Notes: generated by a model not told the origin, from the letters alone. DNA of 64,000 nucleotides from Agromyces subbeticus DSM 16689 (GCF_000421565.1 NZ_ATXG01000019.1:1-64000), one strand, 5' to 3'. Positions 26,246 through 36,900 are shown, counted from the stretch's first letter. Program-made: numbers and translations.

Positions 26246-26869
26246 GTGGTGAAGCCCGAAGTGCGATCCCGCAGGCGGTTGTGGTGGTTGTGGATTGTCG
26301 GCGGCGCGGTCATTGCACAGGGGCTCGCGATCGGGGCGCGCATCGCGGATCTGAACTTTCCCCTTTTCGCGTTCATGCAGGGCGTGGCGGCGGCACTGGT
26401 GCTCGCCTCCATCGGTTTCGCAGCGCTCAAGCTCCAGAACCGCAAGTACCTTCCGACGTATGCGGCACTTGTCGAGGCGTCGGCGGGGCCTGTGTGGCTC
26501 GCCAATCGAGTTCCGGCGACGGTGAAGTCACTCGCTGAGGTGAGTGCCCGTTCCCTTACTGACGTCTCCCTGCTGTTCGCGATTTCGTTCGAATCCGAGG
26601 GTCTGCAGATCATGGACCTCCCGAGCGGAAGACGGCGAGTCATGATCGAGTTCACGTCGATCACCGGTGTCGAGGTTGCGCGTACGTTCCATTTCGGTGG
26701 TGGCAGCGATTGCCTCGCGATCTCTGTTGATGGAGCTGCCGGACCTACGGAGATACCCATCGTCCTCATCCGCCATTCGGCACCTGGCTACCTGGTTCAG
26801 AACGCCGACCAACTCCGTGAAGCCGCTCGCACGCTGACTGGGTACGTCGAACGCAGGACCGTCGTATAG
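26246..26869 (+). CDS. Hypothetical two-helix membrane protein
   Basis: 207 aa, family not recognised. Two N-terminal membrane helices (LWWLWIVGGAVIAQGLAIGA and FAFMQGVAAALVLASIGFAA) are followed by a cytoplasmic beta-rich domain of about 130 residues that resembles a PH-like fold in its alternation of strands (LQIMDLPSGRRRVMIEF). GTG 26246 and an adjacent GTG 26249 are both possible. Base composition and codon use look less GC-biased than upstream genes. It precedes a broken gene of similar layout, and neither has an obvious link to PHP. Confidence 0.6.
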   Translation: MVKPEVRSRRRLWWLWIVGGAVIAQGLAIGARIADLNFPLFAFMQGVAAALVLASIGFAALKLQNRKYLPTYAALVEASAGPVWLANRVPATVKSLAEVSARSLTDVSLLFAISFESEGLQIMDLPSGRRRVMIEFTSITGVEVARTFHFGGGSDCLAISVDGAAGPTEIPIVLIRHSAPGYLVQNADQLREAARTLTGYVERRTVV

Positions 26870-26931
26870 TGCCTCAACTGAATGTTCCCGGCGCCCTTCG
26901 ATTCCGCGTCCTCGGCTTGGAGTAGCTCGCA

Positions 26932-27645
26932 ATGCATCCGACAGAACTGGCGCAGTTCGCGGGCCTTCGCCTCCACGCGCGTGCATCCGATCGCCGCCCG
27001 CGACGCCGCACCGTTGCCTGGCCGCTCGTCGCGCTCATCATCGCCGTGAGCGTCATCGCCGGATCGAATGTGGCGAAGCGTGCAGATTCTGGCACCGGAA
27101 TGGTGGCCGGGCTCACGGTTTGTGCGGCGGCCACGGTGATCTGGCTGATCTGCCGATTGGCGGCCGGGAGGTGGAGCCGCAACCGTCTGACGATCTTGGA
27201 CCGCAGGTTCGGCGACTCCGGTGACGTGGTCTTCGCCATCAGGAGCACTGCATCGTTCGACCGGTTCGCCCACGGAATCCAGCTTTCTGCACGACCACAC
27301 CCACCCATGGCACAGCTACCAGCTCGCCGTTCTTGCCGAGGCTGGAATCGAGCTGCGCCAGCTGCCGCGCAAAGGCCAAGCGGTCGGCGCACGCTTGCGC
27401 TACTCGAACATCGAGGTGATTGCGGATGGAACCGCCACATTCAGCGACTTCGTTGATCGCGCCATTCTCGTTCGAGGCAAAGAAAGGGTGTGCCGTACGA
27501 GCTCGGGATCGTGCCGGTTCAGCGGGAATCGGCGATGCTCACACCGGTGGATGAGGGCGAGTTCGATCGAATCCTCGCCGAACTCGTGAATCGCGCGGCT
27601 GGTACGACAATCAACGCGAGTCCGGCGGGTGAATCACGGGGGTGA
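26932..27645 (+). pseudogene. Frame-disrupted two-helix membrane protein
   Basis: Three overlapping reading frames make sense only when joined. Frame 1 from ATG 26932 (with GGAG upstream) gives two membrane helices and stays plausible to about 27280 (RSTASFDRFAHGIQ). The plausible sequence then continues in frame 2 (HDHTHPWHSYQLAVLAEAGI) to about 27475, and returns to frame 1 (YELGIVPVQRESAMLTPVDE) to the TGA at 27643. The overall layout resembles the gene just upstream. Either the gene is decayed or the assembly has two compensating indels. Function is unknown. Confidence 0.6.
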
Positions 27646-27686
27646 ATTCGAACCCGGCGGGCTGAAGACGCTCACACAGACGAACG

Positions 27687-27724
27687 CAGAGCGCCCGCCC
27701 GGCCGAAGCCGAGCGGGCGCTCTG
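27687..27724. terminator. Hairpin terminator of the DEAD-box gene
   Basis: Perfect 12-bp stem CAGAGCGCCCGC / GCGGGCGCTCTG with a GC-rich loop, 15 bases beyond the DEAD-box stop codon on the minus strand and downstream of the broken gene on the plus strand. Confidence 0.7.
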
Positions 27725-27739
27725 TCAGTGCGAGTGGGC

Positions 27740-29290
27740 TTACGCCTGGGGCGTCGTACCGCCGGTGCTCGGGCCGCGGCGACGGCGACGACGCGGGGGA
27801 GCGGCGTTACCGTCGTGGTGCTCATGGCCCTTGCCGTCGTGGGTGCCCGTTCCGGGCTCCTTGACGGCGACGTCGGCCGAACCGGCGTCGCCGGTGGACT
27901 CGGTGGCACCCGAACCCTCGCCGGCCTGCTTGCCACCACGGGTGCGGTTGCGTGTGCGGTTGCGAGGAGCGCGCTCGCTCGAGGCATCCGCTCGCTCGGA
28001 ACCGCCGCCGGAACGTGAAGCGCCGCCCGAGCGACCGCCCTCGCTGCGACCGGCCTCGCTGCGACCGGCAGTAGCCGAACGCGTGGGAGCTGCGACCGCG
28101 GACGACGGCTTCAGGCGCCCCTTGGTGCCGGCCGGGATGTCCAGGTCGTGGAACAGGTGCGGGCTCGACGAGTAGGTCTCGGTGGGCTCGGGCTGGCCGA
28201 ACTCGAGGGCACGGTTGATGAGCGCCCACTTGTGCAGGTCGTCCCAGTCGACGAACGTCACGGCGATGCCGGTCTTGCCGGCGCGGCCGGTGCGGCCGAC
28301 GCGGTGCAGGTACGCCTTGTCGTCGTCGGGGATGGTGTGGTTGATGACGTGGGTCACGTCGTCGACGTCGATGCCGCGTGCCGCGACATCCGTGGCGATG
28401 AGCACGTCTTTCTTACCGGCCTTGAACGCGGCCATGGCGCGCTCGCGCTGGTCTTGGTTCAGGTCGCCGTGCACGGCGGCGGCGTTGAAGCCGCGGTCGT
28501 TGAGCTCTTCGACGAGCTTGGCGGCCGCACGCTTCGTGCGCGTGAAGATGACGGTCTTGCCGCGACCCTCGGCCTGCAGGATGCGGGAGATGACCTCGTC
28601 TTTGTCGAGCGAGTGGGCGCGGTAGACGAGGTGCTTGATGTTCGCCTGCGTGAGGCCCTCGTCGGGGTCGGTCGCGCGGATGTGAATGGGGCGCACCATG
28701 AAGCGGCGCGCGAGCGCGACGATCGGGCCCGGCATGGTGGCCGAGAACAGCATCGTGTGGCGGGTCGCCGGCGTCTGCGCCATGAGCTTCTCGATGTCGG
28801 CGAGGAAGCCGAGGTCGAGCATCTTGTCGGCCTCGTCGAGCACCATCTCGCTCACGTTCTTGAGCGAGAGCAGCCGCTGCGAGGCGAGGTCGAGCAGGCG
28901 CCCGGGGGTGCCGACGACGATCTGCGCACCCGCCTTGAGCTGCTCGATCTGGCCCTCGTAGGCCTTGCCGCCGTAGATCGACACGATCTTGGTGGGGCGA
29001 TTGGATGTCGCGATCTCGAGGTCTTCGGTGACCTGAACGCACAGTTCGCGGGTCGGCACGACGACGAGCGCCTTGACGCCGCCCTCGGGGTCGTCACCGA
29101 GACGCTGGATGATCGGCAGCCCGAACCCGAAGGTCTTGCCGGTACCGGTCTTGGCCTGGCCGATGATGTCCTGCCCGGCGAGGGCGAGGGGGATGGTCTG
29201 TTCCTGGATGGGGAAGGCATCGATGATGCCCTTGCCCGCGAGTGCGTCGACGATGTCGGACGCAACGCCGAGCTCGGTGAATGTAGTCAA
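27740..29290 (-). CDS. DEAD-box ATP-dependent RNA helicase
   Basis: 516-aa RNA helicase (RhlE/CshA type) for RNA unwinding in ribosome biogenesis or mRNA turnover. The start is a TTG at 29290; there is no earlier ATG/GTG that keeps the Q motif spacing. All motifs are present: FPIQEQTIPLAL (Q), AKTGTGKTFGF (I), PTRELCVQV (Ia), TPGRLLDLAS (Ib), LDEADKMLDLGF (II), FSATMPG (III), HRVGRTGRAGKTG (VI). The C-terminal 140 residues are low-complexity Arg/Gly/Ser/Glu-rich, probably an RNA-binding tail. M. tuberculosis rhlE (Rv3211) has the same neighbours. Confidence 0.95.
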   Translation of the reverse strand: MTTFTELGVASDIVDALAGKGIIDAFPIQEQTIPLALAGQDIIGQAKTGTGKTFGFGLPIIQRLGDDPEGGVKALVVVPTRELCVQVTEDLEIATSNRPTKIVSIYGGKAYEGQIEQLKAGAQIVVGTPGRLLDLASQRLLSLKNVSEMVLDEADKMLDLGFLADIEKLMAQTPATRHTMLFSATMPGPIVALARRFMVRPIHIRATDPDEGLTQANIKHLVYRAHSLDKDEVISRILQAEGRGKTVIFTRTKRAAAKLVEELNDRGFNAAAVHGDLNQDQRERAMAAFKAGKKDVLIATDVAARGIDVDDVTHVINHTIPDDDKAYLHRVGRTGRAGKTGIAVTFVDWDDLHKWALINRALEFGQPEPTETYSSSPHLFHDLDIPAGTKGRLKPSSAVAAPTRSATAGRSEAGRSEGGRSGGASRSGGGSERADASSERAPRNRTRNRTRGGKQAGEGSGATESTGDAGSADVAVKEPGTGTHDGKGHEHHDGNAAPPRRRRRRGPSTGGTTPQA

Positions 29291-29421
29291 AAGTCTGCCT
29301 GTCGTGTAGCTGGAGGTGGCGGTCGAAGGTGCGCCCCGTTCTCAACCCCAGGCGCACGGCTAGCGGATCCATCGCCCGCATGCACCCTCTACCCTATCCG
29401 AGACTCCCTGAGTGCCTCGGA

Positions 29422-29427
29422 TAGGCT
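29422..29427 (+). promoter_or_regulatory. Leaderless -10 (TAGGCT) of the ferritin-like gene
   Basis: TAGGCT exactly six bases before GTG 29434; it favours this start over GTG 29428 and ATG 29458. Confidence 0.55.
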
Positions 29428-29433
29428 GTGTGC

Positions 29434-30147
29434 GTGGTTCTCTGGTCGAAACGGCGCATGCAGCGCCCCGAGTTGCCGCGGCTGCGCCCACGGGTCGCGC
29501 CGACCGAACTCGCGAAGGTCGACTTCACCGAGCTCGTGCCCGATGCGGTGCCGTTCCTCGGCCAGGCCGCGTACATCCAGCTCGAGTTCTTCGAGAGCCT
29601 CGCGAAGTCGGTCGCGACGGCACCGACCCTGCCGTCGAAAGAGGGGCTCAGCCGGGCCGCTGGCGCTGCGCTGCGCAAGCACCACGCGCTGATCGCCGAG
29701 ATCCGCAGGTTCGGCGTCGAACCCGATGACGTGATGGCGCCGTTCGCGCCGGCGGCCGACCGATTCCGCCAAGCGAGCGCCGGAGCCGACTGGTACGAGT
29801 TGCTGCTCGGCATCCACGTCACCTCGGGCATGCTCGACGACTACTTCTCGCGTCTCGCAGAGGGCCTGCCTGCGGACCTGGCTGCCCGGGTTCGCGCGAT
29901 TCTCGCCGAAGAGGGGTCAGCGGCCGTGCTGCACGACGAGCTGCGGACGGCCGTCGAAGGCAGCCCGGCGCTCTCGGACCGACTGGCGCTCTGGGGCAGA
30001 AGCCTCGTCGGCGATACCCTGCTGATCGCCCGTTCGGCGCTGCGCGCGTCCGACTCCGCCGATCGCGGCGCTGAGGTCGAGCCGGTCTTCACCGAGCTCA
30101 TCGCCGCTCACACACGTCGCATGGACGCGCTCGGCCTCACAGCCTGA
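29434..30147 (+). CDS. Ferritin-like fold protein (Rv3210c-like)
   Basis: 237 aa, all-helical by appearance. The segment AAYIQLEFFESLAKSVA and the later KHHALIAEIRRFG give the Glu and ExxH-type positions expected of a ferritin-like four-helix bundle, so a diiron site is possible; similar proteins are sometimes annotated as tRNA-hydroxylase-like. Conserved next to rhlE in mycobacteria (Rv3210c). No signal peptide. Enzyme activity is unproven. Confidence 0.75.
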   Translation: MVLWSKRRMQRPELPRLRPRVAPTELAKVDFTELVPDAVPFLGQAAYIQLEFFESLAKSVATAPTLPSKEGLSRAAGAALRKHHALIAEIRRFGVEPDDVMAPFAPAADRFRQASAGADWYELLLGIHVTSGMLDDYFSRLAEGLPADLAARVRAILAEEGSAAVLHDELRTAVEGSPALSDRLALWGRSLVGDTLLIARSALRASDSADRGAEVEPVFTELIAAHTRRMDALGLTA

Positions 30148-30152
30148 GCACG

Positions 30153-30458
30153 TCAGGCGCGCACGACACCCGGCCGGGAGAGCCGCTCGAAGAGCTCGGC
30201 ATCGGTGCGCTCACGTCGCGGGGAGATGAGGTAGAGCACCGCGGCCGGCACGAGCGCCGAGGCGACGAGCGCGGCGACCCAGATCCAGCCGCCGTCCCAG
30301 GGCCAGCCGAGCCAGGTCAGGGCCACCCACACGACGGCGGCGACGGCCGCGCCGATCGCCGGGCCGACGGCGACACCACGAAGGTGGCGCAGCGGCAGCA
30401 CGAACTGCGCTGCGAGACCGAGGATGGCGCCGCCGACGACGATGAAGATGAGCTCCAT
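30153..30458 (-). CDS. Small hypothetical membrane protein
   Basis: 101 aa with three hydrophobic helices (IFIVVGGAILGLAAQFVLPL; AVGPAIGAAVAAVVWVALTW; IWVAALVASALVPAAVLYLI) and a short charged tail PRRERTDAELFERL. ATG 30458 lies one base beyond the DUF3107 stop, so the two are cotranscribed. The family is not recognised; it is of the kind seen only in Microbacteriaceae-type genomes. Convergent with the ferritin-like gene, five bases apart. Confidence 0.75.
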   Translation of the reverse strand: MELIFIVVGGAILGLAAQFVLPLRHLRGVAVGPAIGAAVAAVVWVALTWLGWPWDGGWIWVAALVASALVPAAVLYLISPRRERTDAELFERLSRPGVVRA

Positions 30459-30459
30459 G

Positions 30460-30684
30460 TCAGGCGACGAAGCCGACACGACGCGACTCTTCGGAGCCGA
30501 TCTCGACATAGGCGAGTGCGGCCGAGGGCACCACGTAGCGGGTGCCCTTGTCGTCGGTCAGGGTCAGCAGGGCCGACTGGCCGGCGAGGGCGGCGGCGAC
30601 CGCCTGCTCGACCTCTGCGGCCGACTGCGAGGTCTCGAAACCGAGTTCACGGGGGGAGTTCTGGATACCGATGCGAACGTCCAC
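30460..30684 (-). CDS. DUF3107 protein
   Basis: 74 aa beginning MDVRIGIQNSPREL and ending VPSAALAYVEIGSEESRRVG, which is the DUF3107 family (TB9.4/Rv3208A in M. tuberculosis): small cytoplasmic actinobacterial proteins of unknown function. GTG start with AAAGG upstream. Co-transcribed with the small membrane protein downstream; divergent from adnA. Confidence 0.9.
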   Translation of the reverse strand: MDVRIGIQNSPRELGFETSQSAAEVEQAVAAALAGQSALLTLTDDKGTRYVVPSAALAYVEIGSEESRRVGFVA

Positions 30685-30764
30685 GGTGCGCCTTTCTACT
30701 GTTGCTCAAACACTACGACACCGGCTGGCCGGGCCCGTGCCCGTTCACTGTCGGCGGAACGGGT

Positions 30765-30770
30765 TAACGT
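30765..30770 (+). promoter_or_regulatory. Leaderless -10 (TAACGT) of adnA
   Basis: TAACGT seven bases before ATG 30778, inside GGTTAACGTT. It supports this start among several in-frame candidates. Confidence 0.55.
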
Positions 30771-30777
30771 TGCCGAC

Positions 30778-33700
30778 ATGCAGGCCGTCGCGACATCCGC
30801 AGCCCCACTCGCGTTGCTCGCCGACGGCGAGCACGCGGCGGTCTTCGGCGCGCCGGGCAGCGGCAAGACGAGCTTCGCGATCGAGCTCGTCGCCGACCGC
30901 GTCGAGCGCCTCGGCTACGACACCGACGAGGTGCTCGTGCTGTCGGCCACGCGTGTGGCTGCGACCTCGCTGCGCGACCGGCTCGGGGTGCGGCTCGGCG
31001 TCACGACGCGCGGCCCGCTCGCCCGAACGGCGAACTCCATCGCCTTCCAGCTGGTGCGTGCCTTCACCGGCGCGCCGGTGACGTTGCTCACGGGCGCCGA
31101 GCACGACCAGATCATCGGCGAACTGCTCGAGGGCGGCATCCGCGACGGATTCGGGCCGGAATGGCCGGCGCCGCTCACGCCCGAGGTGCGGGTGCTCCGC
31201 GGCTTCCGCTCCGAGCTGCGCGACCTGCTGATGCGAGCCGTCGAGCACGGGGTCGACGCCGTGGCCCTCGCCGCACTGGGCGAACGCGCCGGGCGGGCCG
31301 AGTGGGTGGCGGCGGCCGCGTTCCTCGACGAGTACGACGAGGTGAAGGCGCAGTTGCGACCGAGTCAGTACGACTCCTCAGAGCTCGGAGCGTTCGCCGC
31401 CGCGATCGTGCGTCGCAGCATCTCCGACGCGGCGGCAGAGGCTGCCCTGGGCCAACTGGCCCGCGTGCGGCTCATCGTCGTCGACGACGCGCAGGAGGCG
31501 ACCGAGACGACCGCAGCGCTGCTCGGCGCCTTCGCGGCGCGAGGTGTCGCAGTGGTGGCGCTCGGCGATCCGGATGTCGCGTCGAACGGGTTCCGCGGCG
31601 GGCGGGCCGAACTGCTCGGCTCACTCGGCTCGGTGCTCGGCAGCGGCGCACGCGCAGGCTCCGACGCCCGTGCGGTGCGTCGCGTCGAGCTGCCCGTCGT
31701 GCACCGCGGCCGGCCGGAGCTGCGCACGATCGTGCGCTCGGTGAGCGCCCACATCGGCACCGCCCTCGGCGGCGCCCACCGCTCCGCCGAGCACGAGGCG
31801 ACCGCCGCCGCCGAACCCGACCCGCTGTCCGCGGTGCTCGGCATCGAGGCCCCATCGCACGCCGCAGAATGCCAGGCGATCGCCGCGGTCCTGCGCGAAC
31901 GGCACCTGCTCGACGGGGTGCCGTGGTCATCGATGGCGGTCGTACTCCGCTCGGGCGGCGACGTGCCGGCGTTCGAGCGCGGGCTCGCGCTCGCCGATGT
32001 GCCGACGGCCGGCAACGCCGCGCGCACCGCCCTGCGCGACGCGCCTGCGGCGGCGGCACTGCTCGCCGCGGCCTCGCTCGTGCTCGATCGCGAATCGCTC
32101 ACCCCCGAACTCGCCGTGACCCTGCTCACAGGGCCGATCGGCCGACTCGACAGCGTCGGGCTGCGTCGGCTCCGACTTGCACTCCGACACGAAGAACTCG
32201 CCGGCGAGGGCTCGCGCACTGCCGACGAACTGCTCGTCGAGGCGCTCGGTGCGCCAGGTGGGTTCGAGACGATCGATGCGGCCCCGGCCAGGCGGGCGGC
32301 GCGGCTCGCGAAGCTGCTCGCGGCCTCCCGCGGCGTCGCCCTGCGCGGTGGCACGGTCGAAGAGGTGCTCTGGTCGCTCTGGGAGGGCAGCGGCCTCGCC
32401 ACGGAGTGGGCAGCGCAGGCCGCCGGCACCGGCGTGCTCGCCGAAGAGGCGAACCGGGCACTCGATGCGGCCGTCGCGCTGTTCGCGTCTGCGCAGCGGT
32501 TCGTCGAGCGCGAGCCCGACGCCCCGGCCGTGCGCTTCGTCGACGAGGTGCTCGCGAGCGAACTGCCCGAAGACTCGCTCGCCCCGCAGCGTTCGGCCGA
32601 GACGGTCGTCGTCACGACTCCGCCCGCGGTGATCGGCCGTGAGTTCGACGTCATCGTGATCGCGGGCCTGCAAGAGGGCGTCTGGCCGAACCTCCGTCCG
32701 CGCGGCACACTGCTGCACGCCGCCCTGCTTCCACGCGTCGTCGCTGCGGCACGCGCCGGCGCCCCCCTGCCGGCGCCCGAGTCGGTGGCCGAGGCACGCG
32801 TCTCGGTGCGCAGTGACGAACTCAGGCTCTTCGTGCTCGCCGCATCGCGGGCCAAGCGCCAGCTCGTGCTCAGCTGCACCGCCAACGACGACGAACAGCC
32901 GTCGATGCTCATGGGGTACGCCGTCGAGCGCATCAAGGCCGGACGCCGGCGCCCGCTGCACCTGCGGGGACTCGTCGGAGCGTTGCGCCTCGAGGCCACG
33001 ACCTCCGGGGGTGGTGAAGCGCCCGCTGCGCTCGCCCTCCTGGCAGAGCAAGGCGTTCCCGGCGCCCATCCCGACGATTGGTACGGCCTCGCCGAGCCGT
33101 CGACCACGGCACCCCTCGTCGACCTCGACGGCGACCCCGAGACGCTCGTCGCGGTCGCGCCCTCACAGATCGATCGGGCCGAAGAGTCGCCGCTCGGCTG
33201 GTTCATCGACCACGTCGCCTCACCGCCGTCGGGCCTGGCCGCGTCGATCGGCACGATCGTGCACGCCGTCGTCGAAGAGGCCGGCGCGCGCGACGACGGC
33301 GACACGAGCATCGAGACTCTGTGGGCGGCGGTCGAAGAGCGCTGGCGCGAACTTCGATTCGAGGCGGGCTGGGTCGCGGAGCGCGAGCGGCGCGGTGCAC
33401 GCCGCATGGCCGAAGGCGCCGCCGACTACCTCGCCGGCTTCGCCGACGACGGCAAGGTGCTGCTCGGCGCCGAGGGGCGGTTCACGCTCATCGTCGATCG
33501 CGTGCGCATCTCGGGCACGATCGACCGAGTCGAGGCGTCAGCCGACGGCACCACGGTCATCGTCGACCTGAAGACGGGCCGCACCCCGCCCTCGGTGGCC
33601 GAGACGGCGGCGCACCCGCAGCTCGCGGCCTACCAACTGGCAGCCCGCGCCGGCGAGGTGCCAGACGCCGGCACACTCGGCGGCGCCAAGCTCGTCTATC

Positions 33701-33909
33701 TCGCGAAGCCCGCACGGGGCAGTGCGTTCACCGAGCGTGCCCAGCAGCCGTTCGATGCAGAGGCCGAGGCCGCATTCCGCGAGCGGCTCGCCGCCGTGGC
33801 CCGCACCATGGCCGGCAGCGAGTTCGATGGGCCGGCCGAGCTCGGCTACCGCTCGAGATTCGGCGGCTGGCAATACCGCGTGCACCTCGTGCCGGCGGTC
33901 TCGGCATGA
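30778..33909 (+). CDS. adnA: AdnA-type helicase-nuclease subunit
   Basis: 1043-aa subunit of the actinobacterial AdnAB double-strand-break resection complex, with an N-terminal UvrD-like motor and a C-terminal RecB-like nuclease. Walker A is GAPGSGKTS (about residues 24-32); motif II reads VVDDAQEAT rather than DEYQD, which fits the AdnA motor being the weaker one. VIAGLQEGVWPNLRPRG matches the superfamily 1 motif IV/V region. The nuclease motif is VDLKTGR (Asp about 930, Lys about 932) followed by QLAAYQLAARAG. Its TGA overlaps the adnB ATG (ATGA). In M. tuberculosis Rv3202c/Rv3201c are in the same order. Confidence 0.9.
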   Translation: MQAVATSAAPLALLADGEHAAVFGAPGSGKTSFAIELVADRVERLGYDTDEVLVLSATRVAATSLRDRLGVRLGVTTRGPLARTANSIAFQLVRAFTGAPVTLLTGAEHDQIIGELLEGGIRDGFGPEWPAPLTPEVRVLRGFRSELRDLLMRAVEHGVDAVALAALGERAGRAEWVAAAAFLDEYDEVKAQLRPSQYDSSELGAFAAAIVRRSISDAAAEAALGQLARVRLIVVDDAQEATETTAALLGAFAARGVAVVALGDPDVASNGFRGGRAELLGSLGSVLGSGARAGSDARAVRRVELPVVHRGRPELRTIVRSVSAHIGTALGGAHRSAEHEATAAAEPDPLSAVLGIEAPSHAAECQAIAAVLRERHLLDGVPWSSMAVVLRSGGDVPAFERGLALADVPTAGNAARTALRDAPAAAALLAAASLVLDRESLTPELAVTLLTGPIGRLDSVGLRRLRLALRHEELAGEGSRTADELLVEALGAPGGFETIDAAPARRAARLAKLLAASRGVALRGGTVEEVLWSLWEGSGLATEWAAQAAGTGVLAEEANRALDAAVALFASAQRFVEREPDAPAVRFVDEVLASELPEDSLAPQRSAETVVVTTPPAVIGREFDVIVIAGLQEGVWPNLRPRGTLLHAALLPRVVAAARAGAPLPAPESVAEARVSVRSDELRLFVLAASRAKRQLVLSCTANDDEQPSMLMGYAVERIKAGRRRPLHLRGLVGALRLEATTSGGGEAPAALALLAEQGVPGAHPDDWYGLAEPSTTAPLVDLDGDPETLVAVAPSQIDRAEESPLGWFIDHVASPPSGLAASIGTIVHAVVEEAGARDDGDTSIETLWAAVEERWRELRFEAGWVAERERRGARRMAEGAADYLAGFADDGKVLLGAEGRFTLIVDRVRISGTIDRVEASADGTTVIVDLKTGRTPPSVAETAAHPQLAAYQLAARAGEVPDAGTLGGAKLVYLAKPARGSAFTERAQQPFDAEAEAAFRERLAAVARTMAGSEFDGPAELGYRSRFGGWQYRVHLVPAVSA

Positions 33910-36900
33910 TCGCTGCCGCAGACATCGCCGCACGACTCGGCCTGCACGCCCCCACTGCCGAGCAGCGCGCCGTCATCGAGGCCGACCCGCGCGGGCAGAG
34001 CATCGTCGTCGCCGGAGCCGGCAGCGGCAAGACCGAGACCATGGCCAACCGCGTGGTCTGGTTGCTCGCGAACTCCCACGTCGCCGTGCCAGAGGTGCTC
34101 GGCCTCACCTTCACCCGCAAGGCGGCCGGCGAACTCGCCGAGCGCATCCGCGAGCGCATCGCGCAGCTCGTGTCGCTCGGCATCGCCGAGGTGTCGCTCG
34201 ACCCACTCGAGTCGGCTTCCGTCGGCACCTACAACGCGTTCGCGAGTGCGATCTACCGTGAGCACGCGATGCTCATCGGGCGTGAACCCGACGCCGCGGT
34301 GCTCGGCGAGGCATCCGCATGGCAACTCGCGCGCTCGGTCGTCGCAGCCTCGGCCGACCCGCGGCTCGTCGAGCTCGACGCCTCGCTCGACAAGGTCACC
34401 GGCGCCGTGCTGTCGTTGAGCCGTGCGCTCGCCGAGAACGTCGCCGACAGCCGTGACGTGCGAGCGATGACGCGCGACTTCCTCGCGATGCAGGGCCTGC
34501 CGATCGAGGCGCCGCGCAAGCGTACCGACTTCACGAGTTTCGTCGATGCGCTCGGGGTCGTCGAGGCGCTGCCGCCGCTCCTCGAACTCGCCGACGCGTA
34601 CGCCGAGGCGAAACAGCAGAAGGGCTTCGTCGAGTTCTCGGATCAGGTCGCCCTCGCCCTCGCGATCTGCGAGCGGCACCCCGAGGTGGTCGCCGGGCAC
34701 CGCGAGCGATACCGCACCGTGCTGCTCGACGAGTACCAGGACACGAGCGTCGTGCAGACCAGGCTGCTCGCCGCGCTGTTCGGCGAGCAGTCGGTCATGG
34801 CGGTCGGCGACCCCGACCAGTCGATCTACGGATGGCGCGGTGCGAGCTCCGCGAACCTGGCCCGGTTCGGGCGCGATTTCGCGCCCGGCGGCGATGCAGA
34901 GGTCTACGATCTCTCCACGAGTTGGCGCAACCCCCGCGTGGTGCTCGAGGCGGCGAACACGCTGATCCAGCCGCTCGACGCCGGCATTCCGAAGGCACCG
35001 CTCGGGGCGTCGCCGTTCGCAGGGCCAGGGCGACTGGATGTGGCATGGGCCGAGACCATCGAGGGCGAAGCGGCCTTGGTGGCGTCGTGGTTCGCCGAGC
35101 GACTCGGGCGCATGACGCACGGCGGGCATCTCGAGCGAGGCTCGCTCGACCACAGCCGGCCCGAGATCGCGCCGCGCAGCGGTGCCCTGCTCTGTCGCAC
35201 CTTCGCGAACGTCGGCATCTTCACCGCGGCGCTTCGGGCCAAGGGCGTGCCGGTGCACGTGCTCGGCATGGCCGGCCTGCTCGACCAGCCCGTGATCGCC
35301 GACCTCGTCTGCGTGCTCAGGGTGCTGAACGACCCCACCGCCGGCTCCGAGCTCGTTCGCGTGCTCGGCGGGGCGCGCTGGCGCATCGGTTCCGCCGACC
35401 TCGCGGCGCTGCACGGTCTTGCGAAGTGGCTCGCCGACCGTGACCTCGCGACTCGACGGCTCGGCGACGAAGTGCGCGCCGGGCTTCGGGCCTCGATCGC
35501 GCCCGACGAGTCGCCGTCGATCGTCGACGCCCTCGACTTCCTGCTCGTAGCGCCCGACTCGCACTCGGCGCTCGCCACGTTCAGCGAGATTGGCCTCGCC
35601 CGCATGCGACGCGCCGGTGCGCAGCTGCAATCGCTCCGGCGACGTGCAGGGCTCGGCCTCGTCGACTTCGTCAGCCTCGTGCAGCAAGAGCTGCTGCTCG
35701 ACATCGAGGTCGCCGCGAACGTCGCGCAGCCGCTCGGCGCGCCGAGCCTCGAGGCTTTCGACGAACTGCTCGCCGGCTTCGCCGAGGTCTCGGAGCACCC
35801 GACCCTCGGCGCGTTCCTGGGCTGGCTCACCGAGGCCGAGCAGCGCGACCGGCTGGCACCGCGTCAAGACGAGCCCGAACCTGGGGCGGTGCAGGTGCTG
35901 TCCATCCACGGCTCGAAGGGGCTCGAGTGGGACGTCGTGGCGATTCCGCGTCTGGTCGACGACGAGCTGCCGTCGAAGCCGCGCTCCTCGAAGGGCTGGC
36001 TGTCGTTCGGCGAGCTGCCCAACGAGTTCAAGGGCGATGCCGACGAGCTGCCAGAACTCGCATGGCGCGGCGTGGCGAGCCAGGCGGACTTCGACCGTGC
36101 GGTCACCGCATTCGCCGAAGAGAACAAAGAGCGGCATGCCGAAGAGGAGCGCCGCCTCGCGTACGTGGCACTGACCCGCACACGCAGCGACCTGCTGCTC
36201 TCGGGGTCGTGGTGGGCGAGCCAGAAGGCGCCGCGCAAGCCGAGTCCGTACCTGCGAGAACTCGCCGTGGCCGGCGTGCTCGACGCGAGCGTTCTGCCGA
36301 CCGCGCCCGAGTCCGAAGAGAACCCCCGCACGTCGTCCACCGAGCGCGTGCGTTGGCCGCTCGACCCGCTCGGCAGCCGCCGCACGGCCGTCACTGCTGC
36401 AGCCACCGCGGTGCGCGCCGCCGCCGAGCGCCCGAGCGGCGACGGCATCGGCCCGGTGCTCGCCGATCGCATCCGCTTGCTGCTCGAAGAGCGGCGACGT
36501 CGCGCAGAGGGGCCGTCGACGCCAGAGGTCCCGGTGCGCGTGCCGGCCTCACGCTTCAAGGACTACGTCGACGACCCGGCAGCCGTCGCCGCGCAATTGC
36601 GCCGGCCCATGCCGCAGCGGCCGTTCCGGGCGACACGCATCGGCACGCTCTTCCACCAGTGGGTCGAGCAGCGCTCGACCGGTGAGCACGAGGCCGCGGC
36701 GATCGACGCGCTCGACGTGCTCGATGTCTTCGCCGAGCGAGAGACGCGACGAGACGAGGCGATCATCGACGCCACTCCCGAACGGCTGCGCGCCCTGCAG
36801 GCGACGTTCGAGGCATCGGAGTGGGGCTCCCGAAAACCGTCAGCGGTCGAGATCGAACTGCATCTGCCGATCGGCGACAACGTCTTCATCTGCAAGCTCG

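Noticed and set aside
33846-36137. 763-codon minus-strand open frame opposite adnB
   Set aside because: Shadow of adnB: repetitive acidic/Arg-rich composition, no motifs, while all helicase motifs are on the plus strand.
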